Assembly (NCBI RefSeq): GCF_016648105.1 | Contig: NZ_JACVVE010000029.1 | Location: 1 to 64,000, forward strand | From: Pseudomonas sp. S31 | GTDB taxonomy: Bacteria > Pseudomonadota > Gammaproteobacteria > Pseudomonadales > Pseudomonadaceae | DNA: 64,000 bases | Direction: 5' to 3' | In this document: positions 24,652 through 33,166 of the stretch, in pieces | How the letters are laid out: each line of letters opens with the position of its first letter | Numbering within the stretch: position 1 is the stretch's first letter | Notes under the pieces: model-generated | The model's input: the letters and a program-made list of their open reading frames with translations, nothing else | What the model was told of the DNA's origin: nothing | The model's database searches: none | Translations under genes and position numbers: made by a program

Positions 24652-27600
24652 ATGACGACCTACCATCAGCTCAGCGCAATCAGCCGATTGCTGGCCAGCT
24701 TGCGCACCTTTGGCCTACAAGACCCCGCGCCGACCCTTCCGCCGCCCCGTATTCCCATCGCCGAAGGTAACGGCGGCATCCGCCTGAAAGATATTTCCGA
24801 TCCCCAGGTGCCAGTTCGAGTGGTGATCTCCGCCTACCCGCAGATGCAGGTCAACGACAACATCCAGCTGTTCTGGAACAATCGTTTCGTCAATCACGTG
24901 CTGGTCAACGCCGGTCACCTTGACCAGGGTAGCGTCACGATCGATGTCCCCAGCCTGGCCATCCAGGACGGCACGCCACCGGTGCATTACCTGGTCACCA
25001 GCCCCAATGGCCAGAACACCTACAAATCGCACCCGCTCGACATCCGCGTCAAAACCAATGTGCCCGGCGGCACCGACCCCATCCCGTCCACCCCTGAGGT
25101 CAACGAAAACCTGCTCGCCGTGACCGGTGTGCCGGAGCTGATCGACGAGAGTAACGCCGACAGCATCGTCGCCACCGTGCCCCGCTACGAGAACATGACC
25201 GAGGGCGACAAGCTGAAACTCAGTTGGGGCGGCTACTTCGTGGAGCAAGCGCTGGCAGCTGACGACGTCGACAAACCGGTGCGCCTCGCGGTCCCTCGCA
25301 GGGTCATCGAACAGGCCGGCGCCGGCCCGGTGGTCATCGAGTACGAGATCCGCGACGTCGTCAACAACTGGTCGTTGTGGTCGATCAAGTTCACCCCCGA
25401 CGTCGAGGTCGGTGACGACCTGCTGCGGGCGCCCGAGGCCCTCGATCTGATCGAGGGTGTGCTGGACCTCGCCGAACTGGGCGAGGCGGACGCACGCGTT
25501 CGCGTGCGGGTGTATGCCGACATGGCCGAGGGCGATGTGGTGTCGCTGTCCTGGATCGGCCGACCGCCTACCGGCGGTCCCATCACGCACGACGATGAAT
25601 TCACGGTCGACCTCGACAGCGATGGGCTGCCTATCGAGTTCCCGGTTCCCAACGCCAAGGTCAAGGCCAGCGCCGGAGGCTCCGTCGCGATCAAATACAC
25701 CGTTACGTCCAGCCGTGGTGAGCAGCATTCGCGACGCGCCTCGTTCGAGGTGGTCGGCCAGGTGCAGCAGTTACCACAACCCAGCGTCAAGGAAGCCCAG
25801 AGCAACGAGTTGGACCCACAGCGCATTCCGGATCTGGGCGCCACGGTCATCATCCTGCCCTACCTGGGGATGGCCAGCGGTGACAAGGTCGAGCTGTTCG
25901 TCAGCGCCAGGGATGCCAATGGGGGCCCCTCCTCCCACGACGACAACAAGGACATCACCGGCGGCCAAGTCGACAAGACGGTCGAGTTCATCGTACCCAA
26001 AGCCTTCTTCGAGCCCTTGATCAATGGCTCCGTGGACGTCCATTACCGGGTAAACGGTGAAGCGTCCGATAAACTGGAACTTCAGGTCGTGGGCCAAGGC
26101 GGTGCGGAACTGGTGGCGCCGAGCGTGATTGGCGTCGTGGAAGGCGTACTGGACCCAGATACTGTGCCAGCAGGCACAAAGGCCATGGTGCCAAACTACC
26201 AGGGCAAGGCGGTCGATGACCGAATCATCCTGAGCTGGGCTGGGTTGCCAGGTGCCAGTTACAGCGACTATATCGACGTGAACGCTGCCAACCTGGGCTC
26301 ACCGATCGGCTTCGATATCGCATATACCCCGTACATCATCGGCAACCTCAACGGCAGCGTGGCCGTCAGTTATCGGGTTACGCGGGCCAGTGGTGGCACA
26401 GCGTCTTCGTTGACCCTCCCGGTTCAAGTGCAGCGCCAAGCGGACGAAACGTTAGTCCCACCGACTGTGCTCGAGGCCCCCAACGGCACGCTCGATCCCC
26501 TCCAAGCGCTGAATGGTGCCACCGTGCGGGTCGAATACGACGGTATGCTGACCACCCATAACCTGGCGGTAAGCTGGGCCGGGACTAACGATGCCAATAC
26601 TTGGGAAAGCACCCCGAAGCCTGGCAGTGCATTCGGTTATGTCGACTTCCCGGTACCCGTCAGCGTGGTGGCGGCCAGCCAAGGCAAGAGCATCACAGTG
26701 ATGTATGCGGTTGAGCGTAATGACTCGCCAGAAGGGTCGCTACCGCTGGAACTGCTGGTCAATGAACTGACGCTGAAGGATTTGCCTGAGCCTGTCGTTC
26801 CGCAAGCGAACCAGGACACGCGTGTGCTGGCGCTCGAGAGCCTCATAGGCGACGCGTCGGTTACGGTGGCGCCTTGGCCGCTGATTGCCGAGAGACAACG
26901 TGTCTGGATCAAGATCGAGGGCACCTTGGAAAACGGCTCGGCGCATACGTTCTATCCGGCCAATGGTGTATCCGTCACCGCCGAGCAGGTCAGTCAAGGC
27001 ATGGATATCTCTGTTCCGCGGACAGAGCTGGAAAAGCTCAAGCATGCAGCTGACATGACCGTAACGACATTGGTGGCGTTCGATCAGACTGGTAACGAAG
27101 CACTGGCGACCGAGTTCCGACCAGCGTCCTATAAGCTTGAAAAGCTTGACGTCGTCACCCCCACCATCGACTCGGTGAAGGACGATGCAGGCAACACCGT
27201 AGCGAAAGGCGGCTCAACCACCTCGACAACGCTCGTGCTCACGGGCAAGGCCTCAATCCGTCAACAGGTTCAGATTCTCGACGGCGCGAACGTCAAACAG
27301 ACCGTGCCGACCGATGCCAATGGCAACTGGACGAGCACGCTGACCAGCCTTAGCACAGCCAATCACAGCTTCACCGCCAAAGCACTGTATGCCAGCAACC
27401 CAGTTTCTGCTGCTTGGGCCGTGACAGTGCTGCCCAAACTAGACTTTGGCAGCGATTACACCTTCACCGCGAGCCAGTACGTTATCGATAAGACCAAGAA
27501 ACCGGCGCACCCTCCCTTGGGCGCCAAATTCACACGTGCTGCACAAGGAGGAGCCCCGCCTTACACGTACACGTCGGCCGATACCTCGATCGCCTCTGTC

Positions 27601-28035
27601 AACTCAACCTCCGGCCAGGTGACGGTATGGAAGAATGGCACCGTGAGAATGAGCGTCACCGACAGCAAACAAAACCAAGCCCACTATGATTTGCGGGTGT
27701 CCAATGTCAAAACGGTGCAGTACATCGGTCAGCGAAACGACTGGACTGCGGCGAGTCAGTACGCACGACAAGCTGGCGGACAATTGCCCACCAAAGTAGA
27801 CATACAAGCGCTCTACAACATTTACAGTCAAGAGAATGCCGATGTCGCAACGTTACTCAACTGGACGTTGGCCAAAAATCACCCCACCATCCCATTCGGC
27901 GTCTGGTTAATAGACAATGCAGGGGGCAGTAACTATTGGTTCATGAATGTCTGTAACGTAAGGACTCATGATGGAAACTTTCAGTCCTACGGCCCCAGCA
28001 CTGCCCAGCGCCCGATCTTGGTGATGAAAACCTAG
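24652..28035 (+). CDS. Ig-module protein 3: large modular protein with invasin/lectin-like C-terminus
   Basis: 1127 residues from the ATG at 24652 (AGGAG before it); the open frame continues upstream as antisense to the hydrolase and was rejected. About seven modules of 100-120 residues share the plan of proteins 1 and 2, with linkers PGGTDPIPSTPE (25048-25113) and repeated V-x-L-x-W-x-G hairpins such as KLKLSWGGYF, VVSLSWIGRP and RIILSWAGLP. A bacterial Ig-like domain follows (about 842-930, GKASIRQQVQILDG), then a Big-2-like domain (about 935-1020, TSADTSIASVNSTSGQVTV). The final ~105 residues (WTAASQYARQAGGQLPTKVD ... GVWLIDNAGGSNYWFMN) resemble the lectin-like tip of invasin/intimin. No signal peptide was seen. 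Composition falls toward the 3' end. It is probably a surface or interaction protein, possibly an adhesin exported by an unidentified route. Confidence 0.85.
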   Translation: MTTYHQLSAISRLLASLRTFGLQDPAPTLPPPRIPIAEGNGGIRLKDISDPQVPVRVVISAYPQMQVNDNIQLFWNNRFVNHVLVNAGHLDQGSVTIDVPSLAIQDGTPPVHYLVTSPNGQNTYKSHPLDIRVKTNVPGGTDPIPSTPEVNENLLAVTGVPELIDESNADSIVATVPRYENMTEGDKLKLSWGGYFVEQALAADDVDKPVRLAVPRRVIEQAGAGPVVIEYEIRDVVNNWSLWSIKFTPDVEVGDDLLRAPEALDLIEGVLDLAELGEADARVRVRVYADMAEGDVVSLSWIGRPPTGGPITHDDEFTVDLDSDGLPIEFPVPNAKVKASAGGSVAIKYTVTSSRGEQHSRRASFEVVGQVQQLPQPSVKEAQSNELDPQRIPDLGATVIILPYLGMASGDKVELFVSARDANGGPSSHDDNKDITGGQVDKTVEFIVPKAFFEPLINGSVDVHYRVNGEASDKLELQVVGQGGAELVAPSVIGVVEGVLDPDTVPAGTKAMVPNYQGKAVDDRIILSWAGLPGASYSDYIDVNAANLGSPIGFDIAYTPYIIGNLNGSVAVSYRVTRASGGTASSLTLPVQVQRQADETLVPPTVLEAPNGTLDPLQALNGATVRVEYDGMLTTHNLAVSWAGTNDANTWESTPKPGSAFGYVDFPVPVSVVAASQGKSITVMYAVERNDSPEGSLPLELLVNELTLKDLPEPVVPQANQDTRVLALESLIGDASVTVAPWPLIAERQRVWIKIEGTLENGSAHTFYPANGVSVTAEQVSQGMDISVPRTELEKLKHAADMTVTTLVAFDQTGNEALATEFRPASYKLEKLDVVTPTIDSVKDDAGNTVAKGGSTTSTTLVLTGKASIRQQVQILDGANVKQTVPTDANGNWTSTLTSLSTANHSFTAKALYASNPVSAAWAVTVLPKLDFGSDYTFTASQYVIDKTKKPAHPPLGAKFTRAAQGGAPPYTYTSADTSIASVNSTSGQVTVWKNGTVRMSVTDSKQNQAHYDLRVSNVKTVQYIGQRNDWTAASQYARQAGGQLPTKVDIQALYNIYSQENADVATLLNWTLAKNHPTIPFGVWLIDNAGGSNYWFMNVCNVRTHDGNFQSYGPSTAQRPILVMKT

Positions 28036-28046
28036 CGAGCAAAGTG

Positions 28047-28085
28047 AACCTTGCTACGGCTCTGAACGATCCGTAGCGAGGTTTT
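28047..28085 (+). terminator. Terminator after Ig-module gene 3
   Basis: A 13-base stem (AACCTTGCTACGG ... CCGTAGCGAGGTT, one G-U) followed by TTTT, in the 49-base gap before convergent sixA. It may serve both strands. Confidence 0.75.
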
Positions 28086-28543
28086 CAAGCCACGTGATGC
28101 AAACGGCGCAAGGTCATCTGCGCTGCCAGCGGCCATTGCCCCTCAAGCTCCGCGAGGCTCGCCGTGCTCATCGGCGCCGGCTGCTGCAGATGGCCCTGCT
28201 CCAACATCCCCACCAACGCCCCCACCAGCGGCTGGTGACTGACCAGCAGCACATGCTCCAGCCCCAGCCGTTCGATCTCGCCGATAACCTGTTGCACATC
28301 GCTTTCCGGCGTCAGCCACGGCACGGTGCGCACCGGTTCGGCGAAACCAAGGGTGTCATGCACCAAGGCAGCGGTCTGCTGCGCCCGCACATAAGGGCTG
28401 GCGATGATCGCCTGCAGCGGCTGGCCGAGCAGGTGCGCGGCACTGTGCAGCACTTGCTCGCGGCCATGGCTGGTCAGGCGGCGTTCGGCATCGGTATTCG
28501 CGCGCGGCTCTGCCTCGCCGTGGCGCAGCACCCACAGCTTCAC
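28085..28543 (-). CDS. sixA: SixA, phosphohistidine phosphatase
   Basis: 152 residues, a small histidine-phosphatase-superfamily protein. It begins MKLWVLRHGEAEPRANTDAERRLTSHGREQ, with the RHG signature and the catalytic His near residue 8. A second His is seen in LLVSHQPLVGAL. SixA removes phosphate from histidine phosphotransfer domains of signalling proteins such as ArcB or NPr in enterics; the target here is inferred. It overlaps the upstream DUF4389 gene by 4 bases (ATGA-type). Confidence 0.9.
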   Translation of the reverse strand: MKLWVLRHGEAEPRANTDAERRLTSHGREQVLHSAAHLLGQPLQAIIASPYVRAQQTAALVHDTLGFAEPVRTVPWLTPESDVQQVIGEIERLGLEHVLLVSHQPLVGALVGMLEQGHLQQPAPMSTASLAELEGQWPLAAQMTLRRLHHVA

Positions 28544-28887
28544 AGCTTGGGTTCCTCGTCACGCACCGGGTGCGGCGCCGGAGCCACGGCATGCGGCGCT
28601 TCGCCTTCCGGGGCACGTGGCGCCGGCCAGTCGGCGAATGGCCAGGGCTTCTGGTCGCTGTGGAAGCTGCCGAAACGGCCGATCTGTGCCAGGTACTGGC
28701 TGAGGCTGTCGCCGAAGTTCATCAGGCCGGCGCTTGGCGCGCCGTACACCAGGCGGTAGATGAGCTGGACCAGCACCAGGCCGCCCAGCAGCAGCTCGGC
28801 CAGTTGCCAGACCACCACGAACACCAGCATCCACAGCACCCGTAGGATGATGGACTCGCGCTGGGCCCGTTCAGGGGTATCGTTCAT
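28540..28887 (-). CDS. DUF4389 membrane protein
   Basis: 115 residues with one or two hydrophobic segments between about 14 and 50 (VLWMLVFVVVWQLAELLLGG) and a charged Pro/Ala-rich tail, matching DUF4389. Function unknown. It overlaps sixA by 4 bases and lies 15 bases after gpsA, consistent with a gpsA-DUF4389-sixA operon known from Pseudomonas. Confidence 0.9.
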   Translation of the reverse strand: MNDTPERAQRESIILRVLWMLVFVVVWQLAELLLGGLVLVQLIYRLVYGAPSAGLMNFGDSLSQYLAQIGRFGSFHSDQKPWPFADWPAPRAPEGEAPHAVAPAPHPVRDEEPKL

Positions 28888-28902
28888 GTGCTGCTCCTTG
28901 GC

Positions 28903-29928
28903 TCAGTTGAAACCGCTGGTGGAAATGAAATCGACGTCGGTCTTGGGCTCTGCGCGCATCAGGTGCTCGATCACCTGGTCGAGCGTGCGGCCCTCGAACA
29001 GGATGGCATGCAGGCCGGCGACCAGGGGCATGTACACCTGCACCTCCTGGGCCTTGGCCTTGAGCACCTTGAGGGTATTGACCCCTTCGGCCACCTCGCC
29101 CAGGCGGCTGACTGCCTCGTCCAGGGTCAGGCCCTGGCCCAGGGCATGGCCGACCTGGTAGTTGCGGCTCTTGGGCGAAGAGCAGGTGACGATCAGGTCG
29201 CCGACCCCGGCCAGGCCCAGGAAGGTCATGGGGTTGGCCCCCAGGCTCACGGCGAAGCGGGTCATCTCGGCCAGGGCGCGGGTGATCAGCATGCTCTTGG
29301 TGTTCTCGCCCATGCCCAGGGCCACCGCCATGCCGGCGATGATCGCGTAAACGTTCTTAAGCGCACCGCCCAGCTCGACGCCGAAACGGTCGGCACTGGC
29401 ATAGACACGGAAGGTACGCCCGTGCAGCACCGCCTGCACCTGCTGGCACAGGCCTTCGTCGGCACTGGCGACCACGGTGGCGGTGAGCGCGTGCTCGGCG
29501 ATCTCGCGGGCCAGGTTCGGCCCCGACAACACGCCGATGCGCGCCTCGGGGGCGATTTCCTCGAGGATCTGGCTCATCAGCTTGAACGTGTGTGCCTCTA
29601 TGCCCTTGGTCAGGCTGACCAGGCACTTGCCGCGCAGCAGCTCGGCATGCGGCGCCAGCACGCTGCGCAATGCGCTCGAGGGCAATGCGACGAACACCAG
29701 GTCGCTGGCCTGCAGGGTAGCGAGCAGGTCGTTGACCGGCTCGACCCCATCGTGCACGCGGATGCCCTTGAGGTAGCGCGGGTTCTCACGGTTGACGCGC
29801 ATCGCCTCCGCTTGCGCCGGGTCGCGCATCCACTGGCGTACCGGCACGCCATTTTCGGCCAGCAGGTTCGCCACGGCGGTGCCGAAGCTGCCGCCACCCA
29901 GAACTGCAACAGGTTGCTGTTCAGTCAT
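28903..29928 (-). CDS. gpsA: GpsA, glycerol-3-phosphate dehydrogenase [NAD(P)+]
   Basis: 341 residues from the ATG at 29928. The N-terminal Rossmann motif AVLGGGSFGTAVANLLAENG and the family motifs SLTKGIE and GVLSGPNLAREI are present. The C-terminal substrate domain includes GALKNVYAIIAGMA with the catalytic Lys. It reduces dihydroxyacetone phosphate to sn-glycerol-3-phosphate for phospholipid synthesis, which suits its place near fabAB. First gene of the sixA-containing operon. The TTG start 6 bases upstream is less likely. Confidence 0.97.
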   Translation of the reverse strand: MTEQQPVAVLGGGSFGTAVANLLAENGVPVRQWMRDPAQAEAMRVNRENPRYLKGIRVHDGVEPVNDLLATLQASDLVFVALPSSALRSVLAPHAELLRGKCLVSLTKGIEAHTFKLMSQILEEIAPEARIGVLSGPNLAREIAEHALTATVVASADEGLCQQVQAVLHGRTFRVYASADRFGVELGGALKNVYAIIAGMAVALGMGENTKSMLITRALAEMTRFAVSLGANPMTFLGLAGVGDLIVTCSSPKSRNYQVGHALGQGLTLDEAVSRLGEVAEGVNTLKVLKAKAQEVQVYMPLVAGLHAILFEGRTLDQVIEHLMRAEPKTDVDFISTSGFN

Positions 29929-30119
29929 ATCCAATCCGTTAAAGCCAAAAGTTAAATGGCGACCGCTGCATTATACGGGTCACTTGCCACAGGGCCAGTG
30001 TTGGGCTGTCAGGGGTTGGCCACAAGATTTTTGTCGACTGCCAGGTCGACCAGCGCTCGATCTAAGCCACCCCACACATTTCAAGCCGAACACTGGCAAA
30101 ACCTCCACCGTCAGTTAAC

Positions 30120-32276
30120 ATGCCTGACTCATTATCGAAACAAGGCCGTACCGTGTTGCCTGGCACGCCCCCGTACCCTCGCCTGCTGTTGTTGACCGCG
30201 TTGCTCGGCGGCTCGGCCATGGCCGACGACCTGTTCATCGACAACACCGACCTGCCCCAGGTTCTGACCGCCACGCGCCTGAAACAATCCCCGGCAGCGG
30301 TGCCAGGCAGCATGACCGTGCTCGACAGCGAGCTGATCCGCGCCAGTGGCGCCCGGGATATCCCCGAGCTGCTGCGCCTGGTCCCGGGCATGATGATCGG
30401 CTACGGCGCCGGCAACCAGCCCACGGTCAACTACCACGGCAGCAACGTCAACGAAGCCCGGCGCATGCAGGTGCTGATCGACGGCCGCTCGGTGTACCGG
30501 GCGGGCCTTGCTACCGTGGACTGGAGCGACATTCCGGTGGCGCTGGAGGACATCGAGCGCATCGAGGTGTTTCGCGGCCCCAACACCGTCAGCTACGGCG
30601 CCAACGCCCTGATGGCGGTAGTCAACATCCTCACCCGCAACCCGGCCGACAGCCACGGCACGCGGATGAAGATGACCCGCGGCCAGGATGGCATCAACGA
30701 CTACTACCTCAGCCACGGTTTCGGCTGGGACGGCGGCGACCTGCGCCTGTCGGTCTCGGGCCAGCAGGACGACGGTTTCGACCACGACCAGTTCGGCAAC
30801 GACTACCGCGACAGCCGCCGCCTCAACCGCTTCAACCTGAGCGTCAGCCACACCCTGGCCCCCGACCAGACGCTGGAATGGCAGCTGGCCGCCAAGGAAG
30901 GCAGCAACCAACGCCCCTACTACTACCAGCCGGTGTTCGGCAGCTACCAGGCTGGCAACGACGCCGACGTCAACGCCAAGGACTACGCCGGGTCGGTACG
31001 CTGGAACATCGACTTCAACCCCGAGCACAGCCTTTATGTGCAGGGCTCGGCGCAGCACTTCGACCGCCAGCAGGTATGGCGCGCCTGCGATGCCGCGCTC
31101 GCGTTCAGCCCGGAGCTGACCCGGCTGTGGCAGATGAACCCCAACCTCGCTGAAAAGGTCGCCCGCAATGCCAGTGCGCCGCCTGCCGGGGCCAACCCTG
31201 CCGAGCAGGCGCTGATCAACGCGATCAGCCAGCAGTGGAACAACCCAGGCGGCGCCCTGAATGGCAAGCAGACCATCTGTGGCGACGTCGACCAGAGCAC
31301 CCGCGAAACCCGCTACGACCTGGAAGTGCAGGACACCCTCAGCCTGACCGACAGCTTGCGGCTGGTCAGCGGCATGAACTACCGCTATGACCGCGCCGAC
31401 TCGCAGACCTACTTCAACGGCAGCATCGACGACCAGACCTGGCGCCTGTTCGGCCAGCTGGAGTGGCGCGCCGACGAACACTGGATCGTCCAGGGCGGCG
31501 CGATGTTCGAGGATTCGCGCCTGTCCGGCAGTTCGCTGACGCCACGCATGGCCGTGAACTACCTCATCACCCCGCGTCATGGCCTGCGCGCGGTCTACTC
31601 CGAAGCGATCCGCTCGCCGGACATGTTCGAGAACAACGTCAACTGGAGCTACACGGTCAAGAACCTCACGCCCAACCTGTATGGCCTGCGAGATGGCCAA
31701 TACTTCGTCAAGACCCGAGGCCCGGGCGACCTCGAACAGGAACGCATGCGCTCGCGCGAACTGGGTTACAACGGCTCGTTCAGCGACATCGACCTGAACA
31801 TGGATGTAAAGCTGTTCTACGACGAGATCACAGGAATGATCAGCGAGCCCCTGAAGAACAACCAGTACATTGCCAGCAATGCCAACAAGGCCCGTTTCAC
31901 TGGCAGCGAAGCCCAGCTGGACTGGCGGGCAACGCGGCGCGACCGCTTGCGCCTGACCTACGCCTACGTCGATGCCTGGGCCAGCAACCCTGCCGACAGC
32001 CGCCTCACCGCCCGCAACAGCGGCTCGGCCGGGTGGATGCGCGAGTGGGGCGACAACTGGTCGAGCGGGTTGTTCTACTACGGCGACGACGCCCTCAACG
32101 GCTACCGCTACGAACGCCTCGACCTGCGCGTGGCCAAACGCTTTCGTATCCAGGGCAGCAACCTCGAGCTGGCTGCGCTGTGGCAGCAACGCCTGGACGA
32201 CGAGCCGACCACGCTGGTGCAGAACCGCTACGACAGCCGCCACCGCCTGAGCGTCAGCGCGGAGCTGGAATTCTGA
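30120..32276 (+). CDS. TonB-dependent receptor (plug and barrel, no signalling domain)
   Basis: 718 residues. A hydrophobic signal segment ends GGSAMA (about residue 35), after which the mature N-terminus goes straight into the plug domain (LPQVLTATRLKQSPAAVPGSMTVLD, IPELLRLVPGMMIGY, IERIEVFRGPNTVSYGANAL). The barrel ends SVSAELEF with an aromatic C-terminus. There is no STN domain, unlike the receptor at 11740. Its stop and the next gene's ATG share one base (TGATG), and the third gene is a hybrid kinase, so receptor, binding protein and kinase form a coupled operon. The ligand is unknown. A GTG at 30153 with a nearer AAGG could be the true start. Confidence 0.88.
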   Translation: MPDSLSKQGRTVLPGTPPYPRLLLLTALLGGSAMADDLFIDNTDLPQVLTATRLKQSPAAVPGSMTVLDSELIRASGARDIPELLRLVPGMMIGYGAGNQPTVNYHGSNVNEARRMQVLIDGRSVYRAGLATVDWSDIPVALEDIERIEVFRGPNTVSYGANALMAVVNILTRNPADSHGTRMKMTRGQDGINDYYLSHGFGWDGGDLRLSVSGQQDDGFDHDQFGNDYRDSRRLNRFNLSVSHTLAPDQTLEWQLAAKEGSNQRPYYYQPVFGSYQAGNDADVNAKDYAGSVRWNIDFNPEHSLYVQGSAQHFDRQQVWRACDAALAFSPELTRLWQMNPNLAEKVARNASAPPAGANPAEQALINAISQQWNNPGGALNGKQTICGDVDQSTRETRYDLEVQDTLSLTDSLRLVSGMNYRYDRADSQTYFNGSIDDQTWRLFGQLEWRADEHWIVQGGAMFEDSRLSGSSLTPRMAVNYLITPRHGLRAVYSEAIRSPDMFENNVNWSYTVKNLTPNLYGLRDGQYFVKTRGPGDLEQERMRSRELGYNGSFSDIDLNMDVKLFYDEITGMISEPLKNNQYIASNANKARFTGSEAQLDWRATRRDRLRLTYAYVDAWASNPADSRLTARNSGSAGWMREWGDNWSSGLFYYGDDALNGYRYERLDLRVAKRFRIQGSNLELAALWQQRLDDEPTTLVQNRYDSRHRLSVSAELEF

Positions 32277-33166
32277 TGGTGCGCCTGCTGCACCTGCTGC
32301 TGTTCTGCCTGTGGCCCCTGGGCACGTTGTCGGCCAGCGAAATCCTCCTGGTCGGTGGCGAGGACCAACCCGGCATCCGCAGCTTCGTCACGGCGCTGGC
32401 CGATCGACGCCAGCACGACCAGGTGCGTTTCCTGTCGCTGAGCGAGTTGCCACGCCCCAGCCAGCTCAAGGCCGACACGCGCCTGGTGCTGCTGGACAAC
32501 GCGGCCCTGGAGTGGCGCCTGGGCGAAAACGCCGGGCCGCCCGCCCTGGCCATGCGCATCAGCCGGGTACAGGCGCAGCAACGCCTGGGAAAGTCGCGCC
32601 CCGGGCACCTGACCCTGCTGTGGAGCGACCCGCCCCTGGCACGGCAGTTACGCCTGACCCACTACCTGCTGCCGCAGGCCCAGCGCGTCGGTGTGCTATA
32701 TGGCGAGCATAGCCAGTTCCTGCTCGACGAACTGCGCCAGGCCGCACGGCCGCTGGGCCTGGAAATCATCGCCCAGGACTGGCCAGACCTGCGTGACAGC
32801 CGCCCGCTGCAGAACCTGCTGGCCAGCAGCGACGTACTGCTGGGCCTCGACGACCCCGACCTGTACAACTCCAAGACGGCAAAAAACCTCCTGCTCAGCA
32901 GCTACAGCCGGCAGATGGCGCTGATCGGCCCGAACGTCGGCTTCGTCCGTGCAGGGGCCCTGGCCAGCACCTACAGCGATCAAGAGGACTGGCTGGCGGT
33001 GCTTGACCGGCTGCTCGACCAACCCCCGGCACGCTGGCCGCGCAGCCTCTACCCGTCGCACTTCGGTGTCAGCGGCAACCAGCAGGTCGCCCGCGCCCTG
33101 GGCCTGGAGCCAATCGATCCGAACGCCGCCGCCCAGGCCCTGGCCGAAGGAGCCCCCCTGCCATGA
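32276..33166 (+). CDS. Periplasmic substrate-binding-like protein of the receptor-kinase operon
   Basis: 296 residues with a signal peptide (about 1-20, LLFCLWPLGTLSA). The body has two alpha/beta halves typical of ABC-type periplasmic binding proteins (TrpX/COG2984-like): AQRVGVLYGEHSQFLLDELRQAA and DVLLGLDDPDLYNSKTAKNLLLSSYSR. No membrane permease or ATPase gene is next to it, so it is more likely a ligand sensor that hands a signal to the kinase than a transport component; this is inference from context. It starts within the receptor's stop codon (TGATG) and ends overlapping the kinase ATG (ATGA). Confidence 0.8.
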   Translation: MVRLLHLLLFCLWPLGTLSASEILLVGGEDQPGIRSFVTALADRRQHDQVRFLSLSELPRPSQLKADTRLVLLDNAALEWRLGENAGPPALAMRISRVQAQQRLGKSRPGHLTLLWSDPPLARQLRLTHYLLPQAQRVGVLYGEHSQFLLDELRQAARPLGLEIIAQDWPDLRDSRPLQNLLASSDVLLGLDDPDLYNSKTAKNLLLSSYSRQMALIGPNVGFVRAGALASTYSDQEDWLAVLDRLLDQPPARWPRSLYPSHFGVSGNQQVARALGLEPIDPNAAAQALAEGAPLP

